A stretch of DNA of 30,828 bases from CAIUGU01 sp031398625 (GCA_031398625.1 JANNNQ010000405.1:1-30828), one strand, 5' to 3'. Numbered from the stretch's first letter, positions 7,439 through 15,871 are shown. Notes: generated by a model from the sequence alone, not told the origin. A program made the numbers and translations.

Positions 7439-8539
7439 TTACTTCCCCCGCAGAAAATCCCCGATCACCGGCCTGAAACGGTCCATGTCCACGAGAAAGG
7501 AATCGTGTCCCTGGATCGAAGCCAGGCGTGCAAACTCGACTTCCCTGCCGCCGCCACGCAATCCGTCCGCCAGCTCCTGCTGCTGTTCGACGGGGAACAG
7601 CAGATCGGTTTCGACACCGATGATCAAGGCACGCCTGACCTTGAACCGCTTGAGGGCTTCGGCCACCGTACCACCGTGATCGGCGAGATCGAACAGGTCC
7701 ATCGCGCGGGACAGGTACAGGTAGGCGTTCGGATCAAACTTGCCGGTGAACTTGATGGCGTGGTTCTCAAGGTACGCCTCCACCTCGAAATCCATGCCGA
7801 ACGGATCACCCGGCCTGCGATCCTGGGCTGCCCGTTCGCGCCCGAAGCGCGTCTGCCACTCGGCAGCCGACCGGTACGTGATCATGCCGAGCTTGCGAGC
7901 TAGACGGATCCCGGTGATCGGACCGCCATCCAGCGGGTAATTTCCCTCCTGCCAGTCCGGGTCCTTGCGGATGATTTCCCGCTGGAGCGAACGCAGGGCG
8001 ATCGCGAACGGCGTCGAGCGGGCGGCTGCCGAGATCGAGACCAGGCGCTCCAGCGCATCCGGAAACAAGGCGGCAAACGCGAGCGCCGTCATCCCCCCGA
8101 GCGAGGGACCGATCACGTACGCAAGGCGCTCGATGCCAAGGTGCTGCATGACCTCGTGCCCGCCGCGGGCAATGTCCTCGACCGTCAGCACGGGGAAGGT
8201 CAGGCGGTACGGTTCACCCGTTGCCGGGTTCGTTGATGCCGGGCAGGTCGAGCCGAAATGACTGCCGAGCGAATTCACGCAGACGACGAACTGCCTGCGA
8301 GTGTCGATCGGGCGGCCGGGACCGACCATGTCCTCCCACCAGCCGGGCGTGGGGTCGGCCGTCGAGGACGCAGCGTGGGCGGACGGCGAGAGCCCCGTGA
8401 AAATCAGTATCGCGTTGTCGCGGTCCGGCGCGAGTTCGCCCCAGGTCTCATAGGCGATCTGGACGCCGTTCAGGACCCCGCCGCGACGCATGGGGAACGG
8501 CGTTCTGATCGCTGCGAACTGGCGGGCAGGCGTGCTCAT
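7439..8539 (-). CDS. MetX-family O-acyltransferase, probable serine O-succinyltransferase
   Basis: A 366-aa alpha/beta hydrolase of the MetX family. The nucleophile elbow is GPSLGGM (Ser146), and the other triad members are likely Asp312 (ETDLLFPVEQQQ) and His345 (IQGHDSFLVD). Family blocks include YETWGELAPDRDNAILI, VGPGRPIDT, FVVCVNSLGS, ASTNPATGEPYRL, and RRPGDPFGMDFEVEAYL with FDPNAYLYLSRAMDLFDL. From memory these blocks, with VCVNSLGS and NPATG.PYR, are closer to the xanthomonad serine O-succinyltransferase (a cysteine-pathway enzyme) than to true homoserine O-acetyltransferase. The elbow differs from GNSMGGM of that enzyme and GGSMGG of MetX. Homoserine O-acyltransferase remains the alternative. 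It follows der on the same strand after a 117-nt gap. cysE, which sits beside trmJ in pseudomonads, is absent from this block, so an alternative serine acylation route would make sense. Confidence 0.85.
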   Translation of the reverse strand: MSTPARQFAAIRTPFPMRRGGVLNGVQIAYETWGELAPDRDNAILIFTGLSPSAHAASSTADPTPGWWEDMVGPGRPIDTRRQFVVCVNSLGSHFGSTCPASTNPATGEPYRLTFPVLTVEDIARGGHEVMQHLGIERLAYVIGPSLGGMTALAFAALFPDALERLVSISAAARSTPFAIALRSLQREIIRKDPDWQEGNYPLDGGPITGIRLARKLGMITYRSAAEWQTRFGRERAAQDRRPGDPFGMDFEVEAYLENHAIKFTGKFDPNAYLYLSRAMDLFDLADHGGTVAEALKRFKVRRALIIGVETDLLFPVEQQQELADGLRGGGREVEFARLASIQGHDSFLVDMDRFRPVIGDFLRGK

Positions 8540-8656
8540 GGCGGGATTGTAGGGGCTTCAAGCACGCGGCTGTATGGCCGATGGTTCGAATCTGAGACCT
8601 TTTTGTTATCGCGCAGGCTGTCGATGGGTCGCAGGATACCCGTCGGGTCAGCCACT

Positions 8657-10042
8657 TCAGCGCTTGTTTCGCTTGATCAGCCGCTGGCGGCTGCGTCGCT
8701 GCCGGGGGGTCAGGGGGTTGCGGCGCCCGGCAAACGGGTTGTCGTCGCTGCGGAACTCGATTCGCACCGGGGTGCCTTCGAGCTTGAATACCTTGCGGTA
8801 GACGCCCATCAGGTACCGGCGATACGCGTCCGGCACATGGTTGATCTGGTTGCCGTGGATCACGATCACCGGCGGATTGCGGCCACCCTGGTGGGCATAC
8901 CTGAGCTTGATGCGTCGCCCTCGCACGAGCGGTGGCTGGTGCTGCTCGATGGCCTGCTCGAGCACGCGTGTGAGTTCCGGCGTGGGCATCTCGCGCATGG
9001 ATGCGTCGTAGGCATGCGCGACGCCGCGGATCAGTTCACCGACGCCCGTGCCATGCAGGGCCGAGATGAAATGCACGGGAGCAAACTCGAGGAACGGCAG
9101 CTTGAGATCGAGGCCGGTCCGGATCTCCTCCCGCTTGTCGGGCGGAATGCCGTCCCATTTGTTGACGGCAATGAGCAGCGCCCTGCCCCGTTCCGCGGCC
9201 ATGCCGAACAGGCTGGCATCCTGCTCGGCCACCGTATCGTGGGCATCGATGACACCGACGACGACATTCGCGGAGTCGACGGCCTGCAGCGCCTTGATGA
9301 CGCTGAATTTCTCGACGGCTTCTTCCACGCGTGCGCGGCGCCGGACGCCCGCCGTATCGATGAGTGTGTATTCCCGTCCTTCCCGCTCGAACGGCACGAA
9401 CACGCTGTCGCGCGTGGTTCCCGGCTGGTCGAAGGCCACGAGCCGCTCTTCGCCGAGCAGGCGGTTGATCAGCGTCGACTTGCCGACGTTGGGGCGACCA
9501 ATGACGGCGACACTGATGCGGTCGCGATTGTCGGGCAGGTCCTCGACGGCGGTGAGCAGCCCTTCCAGGGCGCGCTCCATGAGCGCCGCGAGGCCGGAAG
9601 CATGCGCGGCGGAGACGGCCTGCGGTTCGCCCAGGCCGAGCTGGTGGAAATCCGCACCTGCCGTGGCGGATTCGACGCCTTCCGCCTTGTTCGCGACGAG
9701 GATCACCGGCTTGCCACTGCGCCGGACCAGCGAGGCGACGAACTCGTCCGCTGGCGTGCACCCTTCACGGACATCCACCAGGAACAGGATGCGGTCGGCT
9801 TCCTCGACGGCCCGCAGCGACTGCTGTGCCATCAGCCGTTCCACTCCGTCCGCGCCTGCAACGAGGCCGCCGGTATCGACGACGATGCAGGGAGGGAAAT
9901 CGGCACGGGTGTAGCCGTATTTGCGATCGCGCGTGAGACCCGGCAGGTCGGCCACGAGCGCATCTCGAGTGCCTGTCAAGGCATTGAACAGCGTCGACTT
10001 GCCCACATTGGGGCGGCCGACGAGGGCAAGGACGGGGAGCAT
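8657..10042 (-). CDS. der: Ribosome-assembly GTPase Der (EngA)
   Basis: A 461-aa protein with two tandem Era-like G domains and a C-terminal KH-like domain. The first P-loop, GRPNVGKS, is at residues 9-16, with a switch segment DLPGLTRDR, G3 DTGG and G4 NKAE (118-121). The second P-loop, GRPNVGKS, is at 182-189 with QPGTTRDS, DTAG and a later NKWD. The KH domain ends in ..HVPDAYRRYLMGVYRKVF and a basic tail (RQRRSRQRLIKRNKR). Der drives maturation of the 50S subunit. It is the last gene of the hisS-yfgM-bamB-der run, but a heptamer-array element separates it from bamB. No Shine-Dalgarno is visible; upstream of the ATG (read on the - strand) are TTTTTCCCC and the TGTAGCC array. Confidence 0.98.
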   Translation of the reverse strand: MLPVLALVGRPNVGKSTLFNALTGTRDALVADLPGLTRDRKYGYTRADFPPCIVVDTGGLVAGADGVERLMAQQSLRAVEEADRILFLVDVREGCTPADEFVASLVRRSGKPVILVANKAEGVESATAGADFHQLGLGEPQAVSAAHASGLAALMERALEGLLTAVEDLPDNRDRISVAVIGRPNVGKSTLINRLLGEERLVAFDQPGTTRDSVFVPFEREGREYTLIDTAGVRRRARVEEAVEKFSVIKALQAVDSANVVVGVIDAHDTVAEQDASLFGMAAERGRALLIAVNKWDGIPPDKREEIRTGLDLKLPFLEFAPVHFISALHGTGVGELIRGVAHAYDASMREMPTPELTRVLEQAIEQHQPPLVRGRRIKLRYAHQGGRNPPVIVIHGNQINHVPDAYRRYLMGVYRKVFKLEGTPVRIEFRSDDNPFAGRRNPLTPRQRRSRQRLIKRNKR

Positions 10043-10051
10043 GGGGAAAAA

Positions 10052-10137
10052 GGCTACAGGCTACAAGGCTACAGGACGAACCGGCGGTGCAGCTAAATCA
10101 CATCTACCTCTGGCTGTAGCCTGTAGCCTGCAGCCTG
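10052..10137. repeat. Heptamer inverted-array element, copy 2
   Basis: Left arm: GGCTACA at 10052-10058, 10059-10065 and, after one extra A, 10067-10073. Right arm: TGTAGCC at 10115-10121 and 10122-10128, and TGCAGCC at 10129-10135. The core is about 40 nt, the shortest of the family, and ends CTCTGGC just before the right arm. The element fills the bamB-der gap: it begins nine bases upstream of the der ATG and ends seven bases from the bamB stop. In the - strand transcript the stem would be followed by UUUUU, which resembles an attenuator or terminator. Confidence 0.9.
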
Positions 10138-10143
10138 ACGCCT

Positions 10144-11298
10144 TCATCTCGCGTCTCCGCGCGGTGAGCTCCGGAAGGACAGCAGCGTGCCGGCATCGGT
10201 CTGGACATAGACGCGGCCATCGACGACGACCGGTGCGTTCGTGATGCGATCCCCGCCCGTACTGGCACGGCCGATGATCTCGCCGGTGCGCTTGTCGAGC
10301 CAGTGCAGGTAGCCCTCGAAATCGCCGACGACCAGGGCCTCACCGTCGACTTCGGGTGCCGTGAGGCCGCGCAGGCGCAGCGCCGTCAGCTGTTCCCACA
10401 CGATCGCGCCATCGCGTCGGCGCAAGGCCACGACGCCCCCCTCGGCATTCGTGACGTACAGGTTCTCGTCGTCCATGCCGAATCCGCGGTAGCTCGACAG
10501 TTCCTTCGCCCACCAGATCTGGCCCGAATCGAGTGAGAGCATCGCGGCGCGACCCTGGAAGCCCGCAACGAACACGTCGTCACCGGCGACCTCGACGGCT
10601 GCATCGAGATCCACGAGCCGGTCGAGCTCGGTGCGTCCCTGGGGCGGGCTCACCGTGGTATCCCAGAGGGGATCGCCAGTGCGGAAATCGATTGCTACCA
10701 CCTTGCCGTTGTCGAAGCCGGCGAGGACCGTGTCCCCCGAACGGACTGCAGGGGCATTGCCACGCAGGGACAGCGCCGGCACGGTTTCCTGTACCACCCA
10801 CCGCTGTGAGGCATCGGTCAGCGACAGGGCCTGCAGTCTTCCATCGACAGTCCGCACGAGCGCCGACCCGGAAGTCACGAGCGGCCGGGCAAGCACTTCA
10901 CTCGACACCGCGTGTCGCCAGCGCTCGGCGCCGGTAGCCGCATCGAGGGCAATGATTTCGCCGTTGCTGGAGCCAAACACGACAACGCCGTCGCCGACGC
11001 CGGGACCGGCAGACAGCGGCAGCCCGGTAGCGACGCGCCAGACCCGGCGACCATTGGTGGCGTTGACCGCGACGACTTCGCCCTTGAACGAACCCGCATA
11101 GAGGACGCCGTCGACGATCTCGGGCCGCAGGGCCAGCCGCAGTCGATCGGACTTGCCACCCAGCCCCTGGCTCCATTCGCGGCGGACATCGAGCGTCGCC
11201 GTGATGTCGACGAGCTCTGCCGGAGGCTCGATGTTCTTCTCGTCACCGCAGGCAGCAAGCACCGCGAGCGCCGCGAGGGGGAGCAGCAGCTTTTTCAT
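10144..11298 (-). CDS. bamB: Outer-membrane assembly lipoprotein BamB
   Basis: A 384-aa lipoprotein: signal MKKLLLPLAALAVLAAC with the lipidated Cys at residue 17 and Gly/Asp after it, consistent with outer-membrane sorting. The body is an eight-bladed PQQ-type beta-propeller; blades are visible as repeated G.....ALD..TG...W patterns (for example LYAGSFKGEVVAVNATNGRRVWRV at about residues 70-93, split here by family consensus, and SSNGEIIALDAATGAERWRH). BamB is the periplasmic scaffold of the BAM complex that helps BamA fold beta-barrels. Its start overlaps the yfgM stop by four bases (ATGA), so the two are coupled. Confidence 0.96.
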   Translation of the reverse strand: MKKLLLPLAALAVLAACGDEKNIEPPAELVDITATLDVRREWSQGLGGKSDRLRLALRPEIVDGVLYAGSFKGEVVAVNATNGRRVWRVATGLPLSAGPGVGDGVVVFGSSNGEIIALDAATGAERWRHAVSSEVLARPLVTSGSALVRTVDGRLQALSLTDASQRWVVQETVPALSLRGNAPAVRSGDTVLAGFDNGKVVAIDFRTGDPLWDTTVSPPQGRTELDRLVDLDAAVEVAGDDVFVAGFQGRAAMLSLDSGQIWWAKELSSYRGFGMDDENLYVTNAEGGVVALRRRDGAIVWEQLTALRLRGLTAPEVDGEALVVGDFEGYLHWLDKRTGEIIGRASTGGDRITNAPVVVDGRVYVQTDAGTLLSFRSSPRGDAR

Positions 11299-11996
11299 GG
11301 AGTGGCCTGTTCGACAGGGGCGGATGCGTCAGCAGGCGCAGCCTGGGCAGGGGTCGCGTTGGCCTGCAAGTCCTGCAACTTGAGCTGCAGCAGCTGCCGA
11401 TCCGCACCGACGACACCGGCATCCGCCGTCAATGCCGAGGCATACGCAGCCCGGGCGCCCTCCATGTCGCCTTTGGCAAACAGGGCATCGCCCCGGATTT
11501 CCTGCTCAAAGCCCGCGAAAGCGCCGGCGGTATCCGGACTGAGCAGTGCCAGCGCCTCATCGGCCTTGTCCTGCTCGATCAGCACGCGCGCGAGCCGCAA
11601 CCGTGAAATGGTGCCGAGTTCCTCATCGTTGGCGTTGTCCATCACGTCGCGCAGCAGCGTCACCGCCTTGTCGTACTCGCCCGTCTCGACGTACAGGCGC
11701 GCCAGCACGAGGCTCGCCTGGTCCGCGTACGGCGTGGCATCGTGGTCGCCGCCGAGCTGGCCGTGCAAGCGCTCCATCGTGCCGAAGTCGTTGCGATCCG
11801 AAGCGGCCACCAGTTCGCGATAGAGCTGGCCCGCTTGTTCGGCATTCAGCGCCTGGGTGCGATTCCAGTAGTTCCAGCCGACCAGCATGCCAATGCCGAG
11901 CACGATGCCGGACAGCAGCCACGCCCAGTTGGTACCCCACCAGGTACGGATCCGTTCAACCTGTTCGACTTCGCTCAGATCATCATCGAATGCCAT
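11295..11996 (-). CDS. yfgM: YfgM, membrane-anchored TPR protein (Sec-associated)
   Basis: A 233-aa protein starting MAFDDDLSEVEQVERIRTWW with one membrane segment at about residues 28-46 (WLLSGIVLGIGMLVGW), then a periplasmic TPR region (AEQAGQLYRELVAA, ASLVLARLYVETGEYDKAVTLL, EDARVLIEQDKADEAL-type helices). The C-terminus is A/Q/P-rich and probably loose. In E. coli YfgM associates with PpiD and the SecYEG translocon as a periplasmic chaperone partner and affects the Rcs response. A clear AAGGA ribosome site lies at 12006-12010, nine bases before the ATG, in contrast to genes of this block that sit behind the GGCTACA element. Confidence 0.93.
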   Translation of the reverse strand: MAFDDDLSEVEQVERIRTWWGTNWAWLLSGIVLGIGMLVGWNYWNRTQALNAEQAGQLYRELVAASDRNDFGTMERLHGQLGGDHDATPYADQASLVLARLYVETGEYDKAVTLLRDVMDNANDEELGTISRLRLARVLIEQDKADEALALLSPDTAGAFAGFEQEIRGDALFAKGDMEGARAAYASALTADAGVVGADRQLLQLKLQDLQANATPAQAAPADASAPVEQATP

Positions 11997-12012
11997 GTTC
12001 TAGAATCCTTAC

Positions 12013-12048
12013 GACTTTGGACTTTGGGCTTTGGGTTTTGGGCTTTGG
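12013..12048. repeat. Tandem heptamer array, GGCTTTG type
   Basis: Five head-to-tail seven-base units: GACTTTG (12013-12019), GACTTTG, GGCTTTG, GGTTTTG and GGCTTTG (to 12047), then G. Only substitutions, no length changes, separate the copies. It lies in the 67-nt gap between the hisS stop and yfgM start, just upstream of the yfgM ribosome site. No inverted partner array is visible. The unit length and the GGCT opening match the GGCTACA family, but the sequence is different. Confidence 0.85.
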
Positions 12049-12063
12049 CCAGAACCAGACAAA

Positions 12064-13353
12064 TCACGTTTCACGCTGCACCAGCCGGCCAGCGAGTTCG
12101 GCAGCCAGGCGCTCGATCGGCACTTCCACCTGGGGTGCGTCGGTTCGCAGGGACTTGAGACCAGCTACGCCGCGTTCGGTTTCGCCTTCGCCTAGCACGA
12201 TCGCCCAGCGTGCGCCGCTTTTGTCAGCGCGCTTCAGCTGCGACTTGAAGCCCCCGCCACCCGCATGGGTCTCGATCCGGATGCCTGCCACGCCAGTGCG
12301 CAGCCGTTCCGCCAGCGCTAGGCCCTGTGCTTCTGCCCTGTCCCCCACGACGACAAGGTACACGTCAGGCTCGCTGCCGGTTGCGGTGATCCCCTGAGCC
12401 TGCATGAGTGCGACGATGCGTTCCTCCCCCAGCGCCCAGCCAATGGCCGGTGTGCCCTCACCACCGAGATGACTGACGAGTCCGTCGTAGCGCCCGCCCG
12501 AACACACTGCATCCTGCGAACCGAGCTCGGTGGTGATCCACTCGAACACTGTCCGGCTGTAGTAGTCGAGGCCACGCACGAGCCGCGGATTGACCACGTA
12601 CTCGATGCCTGCGGCATCCAGGTGGCTGCACAGCGACCGGAAATGGGCCGCGGATTCGGGATCGAGATGCTCGGGCAGCAGTGGCGCCCCGGCCACCACG
12701 TCCTGCAGCGCCGGGTTCTTGCTGTCCAGGATGCGCATCGGGTTGCCTTCGAGCCGCCGGAGGCTGTCCTCGTCGAGCTGGGCGCGATGGGCAGAGAAAT
12801 AGGCGATGAGCTTGTCGCGATAGTCGCGCCGTGATTCAGGCGTGCCGAGCGAATTGAGATTGAGCTTTAGACGCTGGATGCCCAGCTCCTTCCACAAGCG
12901 CGCGCTCATCAGGATGAGTTCCGCATCGATGTCGGGACCCGCGTAGCCGAACGCCTCGACGTCGATCTGGTGGAACTGCCGGAAGCGGCCCTTCTGCGGC
13001 CGCTCGTGCCGGAACATCGGACCCCGCAGCCACACCCTGCTCTTCTGGTTGTGCAGCAGCCCGTTCGTGATCATCGCCCTGACGATCCCGGCGGTGCCTT
13101 CGGGCCGCAGCGTCAGCGAGTCACCACTGCGGTCGGTGAACGTGTACATCTCCTTCTCGACGATGTCCGTGAATTCGCCGATCGAGCGCTTGAACAGCTC
13201 GGTGCGCTCGACGATGGGAGCGCGGATTTCCTGGTAGCCGTAGGCCGCAAACGTCGCCCGCGCCACATCCTCTAGACGGTGCCAGAGCGCGATCTCGCCA
13301 GGCAGCACGTCGTTCATGCCGCGGACCGGCTGGGGTGTCAGTTCTTGGGCCAT
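12064..13353 (-). CDS. hisS: Histidyl-tRNA synthetase
   Basis: A 429-aa class II synthetase of normal length. The N-terminal motif is PVRGMNDVLPGE; motif 2 is VWLRGPMFRHERPQKGRFRQ-like with the arginine that contacts ATP; the two histidine-specific motifs are LVRGLDYYSRTVFEW and CSGGRYDGL; motif 3 is PAIGWALGEERIVAL. The C-terminal anticodon-binding domain runs from DVYLVVVGDRAEAQ to the end. It charges tRNA-His in the cytoplasm. In pseudomonads ispG and rodZ sit between pilF and hisS; here pilW and hisS are adjacent with 24 nt between them. Confidence 0.98.
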   Translation of the reverse strand: MAQELTPQPVRGMNDVLPGEIALWHRLEDVARATFAAYGYQEIRAPIVERTELFKRSIGEFTDIVEKEMYTFTDRSGDSLTLRPEGTAGIVRAMITNGLLHNQKSRVWLRGPMFRHERPQKGRFRQFHQIDVEAFGYAGPDIDAELILMSARLWKELGIQRLKLNLNSLGTPESRRDYRDKLIAYFSAHRAQLDEDSLRRLEGNPMRILDSKNPALQDVVAGAPLLPEHLDPESAAHFRSLCSHLDAAGIEYVVNPRLVRGLDYYSRTVFEWITTELGSQDAVCSGGRYDGLVSHLGGEGTPAIGWALGEERIVALMQAQGITATGSEPDVYLVVVGDRAEAQGLALAERLRTGVAGIRIETHAGGGGFKSQLKRADKSGARWAIVLGEGETERGVAGLKSLRTDAPQVEVPIERLAAELAGRLVQRET

Positions 13354-13377
13354 GAGAAGAATGCCGCGTGGCCGCGG

Positions 13378-14136
13378 TCAGCCAGTCGTTTTTTCCGAAT
13401 CGAGCAGCCGGCGGGTCTCCACCGATGTCGGGAACTGGCTCTTGAGCCGCTCCGCATAGGCGGCGGCAGCTGCCTTGTTGCCCATGGCGCGCTCGAGCCT
13501 CACGCCGAGCCACAGCGAGGCCGCGGTGGCCGGGCTGACTGCGAGATACCTTTCGAGGAACGCCCGCGCCGGCAACATGTTGCCCGCCTCGAGTTCCAGG
13601 TCCGCCATCTGCATCAGCGCATCGGTATTGCGGGCGTTTATCCTGAGGGCAGCACGGAAACTCTGTTCGGCCTGCTCCAGGTTCCCGCCGCGGCGCGCAC
13701 AGGTACCCGCGTTGACGTAAGCCGACTCGGGCGTGCGATACAACGGATTCGCAGCGGCTTCCAGGAACATCTTCTGGCCCCGCTCGGCATCGCCCTTGCG
13801 ACAGAGATACACGGCGTAGTTGTTCTGGATCACCGGGTTGTCCGGCGCCAGCGACAACGCCCGGCTGAAATGCGACTCCGCGCTGCGGTCTTCCCCGAGG
13901 CGGTCGTAGACGAGACCTGCAGCGGAATGGACTTCGGCATTGCGCGAATCCTGCTCCAGCGCGCGTTCGATCTTGGACTTGGCTTCGCCTAAGTTGCCCT
14001 TCTGCAACGCATCGACCGCAAGCTGCGTGTTGTAGACCGCGGCCTGGCTCAGGTTCTGGCTCGACGGATTCGGCCCGCTGCTGGTGCAGCCGGCGAGCCC
14101 CAACGCGAGCACTGCTATGCCTGCCAGTCGCATCAT
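13378..14136 (-). CDS. pilW: Type IV pilus pilotin PilW/PilF, TPR lipoprotein
   Basis: The ATG at 14136 gives 252 aa, the usual PilF length, and overlaps the rlmN stop by four bases (ATGA). An upstream in-frame start at 14217 would place 27 charged residues before the signal and is rejected. The lipoprotein signal is MMRLAGIAVLALGLAGC with Cys17 lipidated. About six TPR units follow (ALQKGNLGEAKSKIERAL, AGLVYDRLGEDRSAESHFSRAL, NYAVYLCRKGDAERGQKMFL, NAGTCARRGGNLEQAEQSF, QMADLELEAGNMLPARAFL). The protein pilots the secretin PilQ to the outer membrane. The second part of the TPR domain carries the paired Cys (YLC, GTC) also seen in P. aeruginosa PilF-like proteins. Confidence 0.93.
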   Translation of the reverse strand: MMRLAGIAVLALGLAGCTSSGPNPSSQNLSQAAVYNTQLAVDALQKGNLGEAKSKIERALEQDSRNAEVHSAAGLVYDRLGEDRSAESHFSRALSLAPDNPVIQNNYAVYLCRKGDAERGQKMFLEAAANPLYRTPESAYVNAGTCARRGGNLEQAEQSFRAALRINARNTDALMQMADLELEAGNMLPARAFLERYLAVSPATAASLWLGVRLERAMGNKAAAAAYAERLKSQFPTSVETRRLLDSEKTTG

Positions 14137-15275
14137 GGTTGCACCGTCACGGCGATGAGTTTTGACCCCAGGCGCACTGTCGTCCGATCGCGTACCCGGC
14201 CTACGAGCTGTCCGCATGCGGCATCGATGTCGTCGCCGCGCGTACGCCGGGTCGTCGCGATCACTCCCTGCGCATTCAGGATGTCGCGAAACCGTTCGAT
14301 GACCGGCAGCGGCGAGCGCTGGTAGTGCGTGCCCGGGAACGTATTGAACGGGATCAGGTTCAGCTTGCCGGGCTTGCCCTTGAGCAGCCTCACGAGCTCG
14401 TGGGCGTGGTGCGGCTGGTCGTTGATGCCATCGAGCATCACGTACTCGAAAGTGATGCCGCGCGCATTCTGCCGCTCCACGTAGTACCAGCAGGCTTCGA
14501 GCAGTTCCGCGATCCGGTGCTTGCGGTTGATCGGCACGAGTTCATCGCGCAGGGCATCGTTCGGCGCATGCAGCGAAACCGCGAGCGCGCAGTTGGTTTC
14601 TTCGGCCAGCTTCCGCATCTGCGGCACGAGACCCGAGGTGCTGACGGTCACGCGCCGGCGCGAGATGTCGAACCCCAGGTCGTCCATCAGGATCTCGGCG
14701 GCGGGCACGATGCTGCGGTAGTTCGCCAGCGGTTCACCCATGCCCATGAACACGACGTTGGTGATCACGCGGTTGGCCGTCGGGCCTGCGACCTGGTCGG
14801 CATTCCCGAGCTCGCGATTGGCGAGCCATACCTGGCCCACGATGTCGGCCACCGAGAGGTTGCGGTTGAAGCCCTGCTGCGCCGTCGAGCAGAACGAGCA
14901 GTCCATCGCGCAGCCGATCTGGCTGGAGATGCACAGCGTGCCGCGGCCCGGCTCGGGGATGTACACCATTTCGATCGCCTGGCTGGCGTCGCCTGACCCA
15001 TCCATGCTCAGGAGCCATTTGCGCGTGCCGTCGGCCGAAGCCTGCCGCAGCAGCACTTCAGGTACCCGCACCTCCGCAACGGCGGCGATCCGGGCACGGA
15101 AGTCGCGCGACAGGTCCGACATCGCCTCGAAGTCCGCCACCGAGCGCTTGTACAGCCACTTCATCAGCTGCCGCGCGCGGAAGGGCTTCTCGCCCATCCC
15201 GTCCACGAACGCTTCCAGCTCGGAGCGCGTGAGCCCGAGGAGGTTGGTGGGGGCAGTGGAAGGGAGGGAAGTCAT
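14133..15275 (-). CDS. rlmN: Dual-specificity rRNA/tRNA m2A methyltransferase RlmN
   Basis: A 380-aa radical SAM enzyme that methylates A2503 of 23S rRNA and A37 of some tRNAs. The cluster motif is CAMDCSFC (Cys122, Cys126, Cys129). The two extra catalytic cysteines are present: Cys115 (TLCISSQIGC) and Cys354 near the C-terminus (DDIDAACGQL). Other family features are GEKPFRARQLMKWLYKR, VVFMGMGEPLANY, VTVSTSGLVP, SLHAPND and the ITFEYVMLDGIND segment. It overlaps pilW by four bases. The start at 15275 has no Shine-Dalgarno; CTGTTCCCC and then the TGTAGCC array of repeat copy 3 precede it. Confidence 0.98.
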   Translation of the reverse strand: MTSLPSTAPTNLLGLTRSELEAFVDGMGEKPFRARQLMKWLYKRSVADFEAMSDLSRDFRARIAAVAEVRVPEVLLRQASADGTRKWLLSMDGSGDASQAIEMVYIPEPGRGTLCISSQIGCAMDCSFCSTAQQGFNRNLSVADIVGQVWLANRELGNADQVAGPTANRVITNVVFMGMGEPLANYRSIVPAAEILMDDLGFDISRRRVTVSTSGLVPQMRKLAEETNCALAVSLHAPNDALRDELVPINRKHRIAELLEACWYYVERQNARGITFEYVMLDGINDQPHHAHELVRLLKGKPGKLNLIPFNTFPGTHYQRSPLPVIERFRDILNAQGVIATTRRTRGDDIDAACGQLVGRVRDRTTVRLGSKLIAVTVQP

Positions 15276-15287
15276 GGGGAACAGGAA

Positions 15288-15413
15288 GGCTACAGGCTAC
15301 AGGCTACAGATGGCGCCCGGAAATCGAGGCCCGCTCGGGCTGAACCTACCAGACGGCCGGCAGCGGACTCAGGAAAAAGTCTGCCTCTGGTCTGTAGCCT
15401 GCAGCCTGCAGCC
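15288..15413. repeat. Heptamer inverted-array element, copy 3
   Basis: Left arm: three exact GGCTACA units (15288-15308). Right arm: TGTAGCC (15393-15399) and TGCAGCC twice (15400-15413). The core of about 84 nt ends CTCTGGTC before the right arm. The element occupies the ndk-rlmN gap, 12 nt upstream of the rlmN ATG. The two TGCAGCC units have the same C-for-T change, suggesting local spread of a variant. Confidence 0.9.
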
Positions 15414-15445
15414 TGCGGTTCGTAGCCCATAGCTCTATTCTGCCC

Positions 15446-15871
15446 TTATCGCGGGCAGAGCTCCGAGGCCGCGAAGTAGTAGGCGATCTCGACCGCTGCG
15501 TTCTCGGCACTGTCCGAACCGTGCACCACGTTCTCCTCGATGCTGCTCGCGAAGTCCGCGCGGATCGTGCCCGGGGCTGCCTTCTTCGGGTCCGTGGCGC
15601 CCATCAGCTCGCGGTGCCTGAGCACGGCGTTCTCGCCTTCCAGCACCTGCACGATCACGGGACCGGAGGTCATGTACTTCACGAGGTCCTTGAAGAATGG
15701 CCGTTCACGATGGACCGCATAGAAACCTTCGGCCTGCGCTTGCGACAGGTTGATCATGCGGGCGGCGATGATCTGCAGGCCGGCCTTTTCGAAACGGCTG
15801 TAGACCGCGCCGATCAGGTTCTTCTTTACGCCGTCGGGCTTGACGATGGACAGGGTGCGTTCGAGCGCCAT
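15446..15871 (-). CDS. ndk: Nucleoside diphosphate kinase
   Basis: A 141-aa protein of canonical length, starting MALERTLSIVKPDGVKKNLIG. The active-site histidine is His117 in ENVVHGSDS. The nucleotide-binding residues lie in RPFFKDLVKYMTSGPV and MGATDPKKAAPGTIRADF. It balances NTP and dNTP pools by phosphate transfer through the phospho-His intermediate. An AAGGA ribosome-site-like word lies about 12 nt upstream. It stands between iscA and rlmN as in pseudomonads, but hscB, hscA, fdx and iscX, which normally precede it, are missing. Confidence 0.98.
   Translation of the reverse strand: MALERTLSIVKPDGVKKNLIGAVYSRFEKAGLQIIAARMINLSQAQAEGFYAVHRERPFFKDLVKYMTSGPVIVQVLEGENAVLRHRELMGATDPKKAAPGTIRADFASSIEENVVHGSDSAENAAVEIAYYFAASELCPR

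Noticed and set aside
8583..8592. GGTTCGAATC, a tRNA T-loop-like word in the MetX-der gap
   Set aside because: The flanking five bases do not pair into a T stem, no acceptor or D arm fits, and no CCA-like end is present.
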